A DNA stretch of 15,491 nt from Bacillota bacterium (lineage in GTDB: Bacteria; Bacillota; Bacilli; ZCTH02-B2), in NCBI GenBank assembly GCA_017577895.1, contig PKQY01000044.1, positions 1 through 15,491 of the forward strand, written 5' to 3'. Shown one piece after another: positions 1 to 4,882 of this stretch. The first letter of the stretch is position 1, and each line of letters opens with the position of its first letter. The notes under the pieces were generated by a model that was not told where the DNA came from, did no database searches, and worked only from the letters and a program-made list of their open reading frames with translations. A program made the translations under genes and the position numbers.

Positions 1-162
1 AACGCCACCTTGCCCTATGCGCTGCAGATCGCCAATTTGGGACTGGAAAAAGCCATGGAAGTGAATCCCGCTTTGCGCAAAGGGCTCAACGTCACCGGCG
101 GCCGGGTAGTCAATCCGGCGGTGGCCGAAGCGTTCCAATTGGACGTGCAAACCATGTCCTGA
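1..162 (+). CDS. ald: Alanine dehydrogenase, 3' end only (5' truncated by window edge)
   Basis: The frame is open from base 1 and gives 53 residues before TGA. It begins NATLPYALQIANLGLEKAME and continues with an ALRKGLNV segment, which matches the C-terminal end of NAD-dependent L-alanine dehydrogenase (B. subtilis Ald has TVPYALQIANKG followed by ALRAGLNT). The enzyme interconverts L-alanine and pyruvate plus ammonia in the cytoplasm, and in Bacillus it supports alanine use and sporulation. The substrate-binding and Rossmann NAD domains lie outside the window, so activity cannot be judged. This is the only plus-strand gene here. Its stop is 12 bases from the stop of the convergent CoA-transferase gene, and no convincing terminator separates the two. 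The identification is fairly firm because the tail is distinctive, but it rests on about 50 residues. Confidence 0.88.
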   Translation, partial: NATLPYALQIANLGLEKAMEVNPALRKGLNVTGGRVVNPAVAEAFQLDVQTMS

Positions 163-174
163 ATGGATCAACGT

Positions 175-1488
175 TCAGTTTTCCATCATCGCTTTCCGCA
201 ACGCGTCCCGAAAATCAGGGTGCGCCACTTGAATCAACGCCTCGGCCCGTTCCTTCAACGACTTCCCGTATAGCGATGCAACGCCGAACTCGGTGACGAC
301 GTAATGGACGTCGGATTTCAGCGAAGTGGTCCGGGCCACTTTCGGCACGATGCGGGAACGGCGGCCGCCCTGGGCGGTGGCGTGCATGGCGATGACGGAG
401 ACGCCTTCTTCTGACATCATGGCGCCCCGCATGAAGTCGACTTGGCCGCCCACACCCGACACATACAAGTCGCCGAGGCTCTCCGCGTTCACATTGCCGG
501 ACAAGTCGATCTCCAAGGCGAAATTGACGGCGCAAAACCGTCGGAACCGGGCCAACGTCGCCGAATGATGGGTGTAATCCGACGTCCGCAATTGCACCTG
601 CTCGTTCTTGTCAGCGAAGCGGTTGAGCCGTCGGCTGCCGATGAGACAGGCGGCGACGATTTGGCCTTCGTCCACTTCCTTGTATTCGCCGGTCAGCGCT
701 CCGGCTTCCACCAGCTCCACCACTTCGTCGGCCAAGGAGCCGGTGTGCATGCCCAAACCTTTTTTTCCTTTCAACGCCCGCAAAATGCTGCCGCCCAAGG
801 AGCCAATGCCCACTTGGATCGTCGCCCGATCCGGAATCAGTTCCGCCACATAAGCGGCCACTTGCTCATCAATCGCCGAAGGCTCCGCCGCCGGAAGTTC
901 GTATGGAGGGCGTTCGGAATGGACAAACACGTCAATTTCGCCGGCATCCAACGTCCCAGCCCCGAACACCCACGGCAATTCCGGGTTCACCTCGGCAATG
1001 ACCAATTTGGCATGACGGACAAGGGATACCGTATAATCGGCGGCCATGCCCAAACTGACTTGACCTTGCTCATTGGGCGGCGTCGTCTGGATAAGGGCCA
1101 CATCCGGTTGCAATTGCGCCATCACTTTCGGCAAGTCGGAAAGGTTGCAAGGCACATAATCGGCCATGCCTTGTCGGTAGGCCTCCCGCAACCGAAAAGA
1201 CAACATAAAACATTTCAGGGAAAAGAAATCTTTCCATTCGGGATTTCCGTACTCGCACGGACTGCCTGCCGGCATGACATAAACGGGCAAGTGCCGGAAA
1301 CGCTCCCGTTGCCGGATCAGTTCCGCAACCAGCGTCGGCGGTTCGGCTAACATGCCGCCCAACGCCACCGTATGGTTTGGCTGAATGAGCCCGACGGCTT
1401 CCGCTGCCGACATCCATTGCGGCTGTTTTCCGTTGATCTTCAAACCTTCACACCCTTCCGTCCTAGGGATGTCCACATATGGTCCCAT
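175..1488 (-). CDS. Acetyl-CoA hydrolase/CoA-transferase family protein (4-hydroxybutyrate CoA-transferase-like), catalytic Glu replaced by Gly
   Basis: The 437-residue protein has the two-domain fold of family I CoA-transferases of the Cat1/AbfT type. The N-terminal domain spans roughly residues 25-200, and the C-terminal domain roughly 210-430 with SGVGGQVDFMRGA (344-356), TAQGG (371-375), VVTEFGVASL and AHPDFR. Relatives move CoA between carboxylates such as acetate, butyrate, propionate and 4-hydroxybutyrate through a glutamyl-CoA thioester. In those enzymes the catalytic Glu sits in an H-(T/S)-E motif followed by a hydrophobic D-x-V-x-L-V-E-x-G helix. Here the motif is H248-T249-G250, with the following helix conserved, so the canonical nucleophile is missing. 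It may belong to a family branch with different chemistry, such as hydrolysis or acyl-CoA binding. The gene starts 6 bases after the CaiB/BaiF stop and is surely co-transcribed with it. The ATG has a weak ribosome site; a TTG at residue 16 or an ATG at residue 26 are alternatives. Family assignment is firm; the substrate is unknown. Confidence 0.85.
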   Translation of the reverse strand: MGPYVDIPRTEGCEGLKINGKQPQWMSAAEAVGLIQPNHTVALGGMLAEPPTLVAELIRQRERFRHLPVYVMPAGSPCEYGNPEWKDFFSLKCFMLSFRLREAYRQGMADYVPCNLSDLPKVMAQLQPDVALIQTTPPNEQGQVSLGMAADYTVSLVRHAKLVIAEVNPELPWVFGAGTLDAGEIDVFVHSERPPYELPAAEPSAIDEQVAAYVAELIPDRATIQVGIGSLGGSILRALKGKKGLGMHTGSLADEVVELVEAGALTGEYKEVDEGQIVAACLIGSRRLNRFADKNEQVQLRTSDYTHHSATLARFRRFCAVNFALEIDLSGNVNAESLGDLYVSGVGGQVDFMRGAMMSEEGVSVIAMHATAQGGRRSRIVPKVARTTSLKSDVHYVVTEFGVASLYGKSLKERAEALIQVAHPDFRDALRKAMMEN

Positions 1489-1494
1489 GTTGTC

Positions 1495-2670
1495 TCAGAT
1501 GACGTTTTCCGCTGCCAGCTCCTCGATTTCGTCCGCTGTCAAACCGAGGGACGTCAAGATCTCGCGCGTATGTTCCCCCAGTTCAGGAGCAGGTCGGCGA
1601 ACCGCCCCCTCGGCTTCCGAAAATTTCAGCGGAAACCCGACTTGTTTCAACACGCCCAAGACCGGATGGTTCGTTTCAATGACCATATTCCGGGCCAACA
1701 CTTGGGGATCGGAAAACACTTCGTCCAATTCGTACACCGGCCCGACGCACGTTTCCTCTTTCATCAACAGTTTCAGCCATTCCGCCTGATCTTTTGTGCG
1801 GAAAATTTGACGCAATTCCTGCCGCATCTGTTCCTGTACTTCCGGCCCCGCCATGTGTAGATCGATCCATTCTTCCTTGCCCAGCAATTCGCAAAAGCGA
1901 CGCCAAAATTTTTTCTCCGAGGCGCCCACGGCCAACGCTTTCCCGTCTTTCGTCGGATACACGTCATACCAAGCGTACTTGCCGGACAAGCGAAGGGTTC
2001 CCCGTTTTGGGACCTGTCCGTCGATAAAATATCCCGAAGCGTAACCGGCAATCCATGAAAGGGCGCCGTCTAACATGGAAACGTCGACATATTGCCCTTT
2101 TCCGGTCCGCTGTTTATAAAAGAGCGCCATTAAAATGCCGGCCAACGCCATCAGGGAACCGCCGCCGATATCGGCGATCTGCACGCCCGGAACAACCGGC
2201 TCCCCGTCTTTCAGGCCAATGAGTCCCAATATTCCGCTAAAGCCGATGTAATTGATGTCATGTCCCGGCAAATTCCGATACGGCCCATCCTGACCGTAGC
2301 CGGTAATGGAACAATACACGATCCCCGGGTTGATTTCCCGAATTTCGTCATATGACAAGCCTAATTTTTTCATGACACCCGGACGGAAGCTTTCCACGAT
2401 GACGTCCGCCTCGCGGGCCAGTTTCCGGAAAACCGCTTTCCCTTTTTCATGCTTCAAATCCAGGGTCATGCTTTTTTTGTTCCGGTTGATGGTCAAATGG
2501 CGGGCGCTGTACCCTTGAATGAGCGGTTCGACGGCGCGGCCGTAATCCCCAATGCCCGGCTGTTCCACTTTAATGACTTCCGCACCGTAATCCGCCAACA
2601 ACATGGTACAAAAAGGCCCCGGCAACAGGCGGGTCAAATCTAAAACGCGCACACCTTCCAGCAAGCTCAT
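1495..2670 (-). CDS. CaiB/BaiF (family III) CoA-transferase
   Basis: This cytoplasmic enzyme of 391 residues is of typical length for the family (about 380-450). Family III CoA-transferases move CoA between acyl donors and acceptors (formyl-CoA/oxalate, carnitine, bile acids, succinyl-CoA/dicarboxylates) through an aspartyl-CoA anhydride. The N-terminus LLEGVRVLDLTRLLPGPFCT and the following LADYGAEVIKVE are the family hallmark. NRNKKSMTLDLK, VIVESFRPGVMKKLGLSY and YCSITGYGQDGPY follow. The catalytic Asp is in IADIGGG, at residue 167 in this numbering, so this enzyme looks active, unlike its operon partner. I start it at the ATG at 2670, not 21 bases upstream, because AGGAGT lies 7 bases before it and the conserved domain begins at once. 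It is the first gene of a two-gene unit behind a promoter, a palindrome and a cre-like site. Substrate cannot be deduced; the pairing suggests use of an organic or fatty acid. Confidence 0.9.
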   Translation of the reverse strand: MSLLEGVRVLDLTRLLPGPFCTMLLADYGAEVIKVEQPGIGDYGRAVEPLIQGYSARHLTINRNKKSMTLDLKHEKGKAVFRKLAREADVIVESFRPGVMKKLGLSYDEIREINPGIVYCSITGYGQDGPYRNLPGHDINYIGFSGILGLIGLKDGEPVVPGVQIADIGGGSLMALAGILMALFYKQRTGKGQYVDVSMLDGALSWIAGYASGYFIDGQVPKRGTLRLSGKYAWYDVYPTKDGKALAVGASEKKFWRRFCELLGKEEWIDLHMAGPEVQEQMRQELRQIFRTKDQAEWLKLLMKEETCVGPVYELDEVFSDPQVLARNMVIETNHPVLGVLKQVGFPLKFSEAEGAVRRPAPELGEHTREILTSLGLTADEIEELAAENVI

Positions 2671-2677
2671 TTCCAAC

Positions 2678-2683
2678 ACTCCT
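2678..2683 (-). promoter_or_regulatory. Ribosome binding site of the CaiB/BaiF gene
   Basis: AGGAGT on the minus strand lies 7 bases before the ATG at 2670. It decides the start: the in-frame ATG at 2691 would place this site inside the coding region and has no comparable site of its own. Confidence 0.7.
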
Positions 2684-2786
2684 ATCTTCAATTGAATTTT
2701 ATATTTTTAAATCACAACCTTTTCTGACAGGACTTGTCTCGGATTCCCTCCAATACCCGCGGCACCATACATTCACTCCGATCTTG

Positions 2787-2800
2787 TGTTGCCGCTTTCA
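2787..2800 (-). promoter_or_regulatory. Candidate catabolite-responsive element (cre)
   Basis: The minus strand reads TGAAAGCGGCAACA, which fits the Bacillus cre consensus TGWAANCGNTNWCA at every position but one (C in place of T at position 10). It lies between the predicted promoter and the start codon of the CaiB/BaiF gene, where CcpA would act as a roadblock. A cre would fit a catabolic acyl-CoA operon. This is a motif match only. Confidence 0.45.
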
Positions 2801-2821
2801 AAACACACCGGTTATAGGATA

Positions 2822-2831
2822 TTGGATACAA
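2822..2831. promoter_or_regulatory. Candidate GntR/FCD operator
   Basis: The minus strand reads TTGTATCCAA, one base from the perfect palindrome TTGTATACAA, a shape typical of FadR-subfamily GntR operators. It lies just downstream of the predicted -10 box, about where transcription would start. The FCD-type regulator encoded immediately upstream (gene at 2919-3644) is the obvious candidate binder. A 10-base near-palindrome can arise by chance, so this is tentative. Confidence 0.35.
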
Positions 2832-2836
2832 CTTTT

Positions 2837-2864
2837 ACATTACAGTTTTCCTTCAAAATGTCAA
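2837..2864 (-). promoter_or_regulatory. Predicted sigma-A promoter of the CoA-transferase operon
   Basis: A perfect TTGACA -35 box (2859-2864) is followed after 16 bases by TAATGT (2837-2842), a weak -10 with a TG just before it. The -35 directly adjoins the U-tract of the upstream gntR terminator, which on the DNA level forms an A/T-rich block resembling an UP element. This leaves a leader of roughly 160 bases carrying the palindrome and the cre-like site. The -35 is convincing; the -10 is not. Confidence 0.45.
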
Positions 2865-2867
2865 TAA

Positions 2868-2908
2868 AAATAAAAACAAAAAATAAAAACCGCACGACAA
2901 GGTGCGGT
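2868..2908 (-). terminator. Intrinsic terminator after the gntR-family gene
   Basis: On the minus strand a 7-base-pair stem ACCGCAC/GTGCGGT (2889-2908) encloses a 6-base loop. It is followed by a long U-rich run (TTTTATTTTTTG and on). It begins 10 bases after the regulator's stop codon and should end the uvrB-uvrA-DUF4097-gntR unit. Confidence 0.88.
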
Positions 2909-2918
2909 GTTCCACACT

Positions 2919-3644
2919 TCAGGTGCGAGCTCCTGGCTTGTGACCCGATTTGTTGGGATCTTGTTGCTGATGCTTTTTTTCTTTGGACAAAAAGTCGATG
3001 AGCCGATCCCGGGTCCGCAAAATGTGGCGTTCCATCACTTCCCGCAGTTCCTTGGCACGGCCGGCCTTGGCATGGTCCAACATGAGCCGGTGCTCTTCCC
3101 GCGCCTCGACGATTTGATTGCGCAAGAAGCTGGGCGTGGCGGGAGGAATGCCCTTCCACAACATATCGATCATGCCTTGAATGCGCCGCCACGGACAGGC
3201 GCCCCACAAAATGCGGTGAAAACGGGTGTTCAATTGGACGTACTGTTCCGCAGCCGACTCTACGGCCGGCAACCGTTCCATTTCCTCCACGAGTTGTTCC
3301 AGCTCTTCCAGGTCGTCTTCCTCCAAGTAAGGCAGTGCCTTTTCCACGGCAATGCCTTCCAGCAACGCCCGCAGAAAATAAATTTCTTCCACATCTTCGA
3401 CCGTAACGGGCAACACGATGGCGCCCCGGTGGGGCTCAATGCGCACCAGCCCCTCCATCTCCAACTGGCGCAACGCCTCGCGGATGGGCATCCGGCTGAC
3501 CCCCAGCTTCTCCGCCCATTCTTCCTGGATGAGCCGTTCGCCTTTGGCAAACTCGCCCCGCAAGATGGCTTCCCGCAATTTGGACGTCACGCGGTATTGC
3601 AAGGTCGCTTTTTCTTCCTGTGTCAATTTGTAACTTTCATCCAT
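2919..3644 (-). CDS. GntR-family transcriptional regulator, FadR subfamily with FCD domain
   Basis: The 241-residue cytoplasmic DNA-binding protein has a winged helix at about residues 12-80 (LREAILRGEFAKGERLIQEE, LGVSRMPIREALRQLEMEGL, GAIVLPV). An all-helical FCD ligand domain follows at about 84-222. Many FCD domains bind a metal through D-x-x-F-H and two later His residues. Here the set is N139, H143, H185 and H207, so Asn stands where Asp is commonest. The C-terminal 20 residues are a charged tail. Such regulators usually answer to a carboxylate and often control a neighbouring operon. The CoA-transferase operon starts just beyond its terminator and has a palindrome at its promoter, so that operon is the likely target. 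The ATG overlaps the end of the DUF4097 gene by 8 bases behind a GGGAGAAGGG ribosome site, so the two are translationally linked. The ligand is unknown. Confidence 0.9.
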   Translation of the reverse strand: MDESYKLTQEEKATLQYRVTSKLREAILRGEFAKGERLIQEEWAEKLGVSRMPIREALRQLEMEGLVRIEPHRGAIVLPVTVEDVEEIYFLRALLEGIAVEKALPYLEEDDLEELEQLVEEMERLPAVESAAEQYVQLNTRFHRILWGACPWRRIQGMIDMLWKGIPPATPSFLRNQIVEAREEHRLMLDHAKAGRAKELREVMERHILRTRDRLIDFLSKEKKHQQQDPNKSGHKPGART

Positions 3645-4827
3645 CGTTCCCTTCTCCCTTACCGCCGCCCGACATGGGCAACAAATACACGCTGCCGTTC
3701 GTGCAATTTCCTGTCAACCGCACTTGGCATTCCTCGACCCCGGCGGTGCGAAATTGAACGGCATAATTCAACCATTCTTTCACTTCGCCGAGCACATCGA
3801 CTCCTTGTATTGCATTGTACACTTTGCCAAAGGCGCCGGCAAACTCTCCCTGCACCGAAACGTTCTCCGGCAGCTCGACGCGGATGGAGCCGTTGGTCGA
3901 TTTCAAAACCAATCGTCCCCCGGCCGGGGATTGCAATTGGACGTGCAGCTGACCGTTGACGGTGCGGCAAGTCGCTTCTTCCAAGACCGCCGACACGTCT
4001 AGGGAACCGTTGACGCTCATCAGACTGGCGTGAGGGAAACAGCCGTCGGTGATTTCCAACTTGCCGTTGCCGGTGGCCGCCTCCAGCTGCTGCCCCACGA
4101 CATGTTGCAGGACGATGGACCCGTTATGGCTGTGAATGACGAGCCGATCCACGTCCAAATTCCGCAGCTGAACAGAGCCGTTGTAGGCCGCCACCGTCAG
4201 TTCCTCCAGCCATGCCCTGGGGAGGAAGACGCGTACTTCGACACGAAAGCGGCGTTGTTTTTCCAGCTCCAACACCATTTGTTCGCCTTTGCGGAAATGG
4301 ATGTTTTTTCGCAAATGGCGCAGCGCTTCAGCTTCCGCGTCTTCCTTGACAAAGCCCCGGATCTCGATGCGATAGCCCGGATCGTCCCAGCCGGTCAATA
4401 CGACCGAACCGTGGGGCAAGATGACCGACAGCCGTTTGCCGTCCATCTCACCGGCAAACACTTCTTCCACCGTCCGGACCGGACCCCACGGAAAATCCCC
4501 TAGTTCAAAATCGATGCCCCGCACTTTCTCGACGGCGGCCTCCAACACTTCGCTGAGGCGGGCACTGAGACTCCCCCATCGGAACCCCCATTTGCCGTCG
4601 GTTTCCCCATCACCGACATCGTTCCGTTCTCTTGGCTCCGCCGCCGGCGACGCATCCCGCCGGTCGTGTTCTCCCCGCCGCATCCATTTCCGACCGGCCG
4701 CCGGGCTTTCGCTGACCGATGGGCTGACCGCAAAGGGAGCCAAGGCTTTCAACAGCTGCACCGCTTCTTCGGGGGTAATGGTCCGCTGGCGCACCATTTC
4801 GAGAATCATGCGTTGCTCTTCACCCAT
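3637..4827 (-). CDS. DUF4097-family YvlB/LiaX-like protein
   Basis: The 396-residue protein has no signal peptide or membrane segment. Residues 6-30 (MILEMVRQRTITPEEAVQLLKAL) form the short helical SHOCT-like domain found at the start of YvlB-type proteins. A low-complexity charged linker (about 35-80) follows, then a DUF4097 beta-solenoid at about 130-385. Asn-Gly turns recur at residues 216, 235, 254, 273, 291 and 312, an almost exact 19-residue rung, and again at 377. Relatives are linked to envelope stress: LiaX in enterococci, and the yvlABCD operon, which I recall as part of the SigW regulon in B. subtilis. The usual PspC- and YvlD-like partners are absent here. The gene starts 55 bases after uvrA with no terminator between them, behind AAGGGGGACAGGA, and overlaps the gntR-family gene by 8 bases. 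Its molecular role is unknown. Confidence 0.82.
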   Translation of the reverse strand: MGEEQRMILEMVRQRTITPEEAVQLLKALAPFAVSPSVSESPAAGRKWMRRGEHDRRDASPAAEPRERNDVGDGETDGKWGFRWGSLSARLSEVLEAAVEKVRGIDFELGDFPWGPVRTVEEVFAGEMDGKRLSVILPHGSVVLTGWDDPGYRIEIRGFVKEDAEAEALRHLRKNIHFRKGEQMVLELEKQRRFRVEVRVFLPRAWLEELTVAAYNGSVQLRNLDVDRLVIHSHNGSIVLQHVVGQQLEAATGNGKLEITDGCFPHASLMSVNGSLDVSAVLEEATCRTVNGQLHVQLQSPAGGRLVLKSTNGSIRVELPENVSVQGEFAGAFGKVYNAIQGVDVLGEVKEWLNYAVQFRTAGVEECQVRLTGNCTNGSVYLLPMSGGGKGEGNDG

Positions 4828-4882
4828 GGTTCCTGTCCCCCTTGCATCCTCGTCGGTATATGTCGTCTACGCATGGTCGCTG

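Noticed and set aside
442..1350. A 302-codon plus-strand open frame opposite the CoA-transferase
   Set aside because: Antisense shadow of a conserved protein; no domain, no ribosome site of note.
2726..2738. GACA-N5-TGTC inverted repeat in the leader of the CoA-transferase operon
   Set aside because: Only four perfect bases per arm, no T tract and no known motif; the TTGTATCCAA site fits a GntR operator better.
4828..4882. A promoter for the DUF4097 gene between it and uvrA
   Set aside because: TATACC is present but no -35 lies at a workable distance, and there is no terminator after uvrA.
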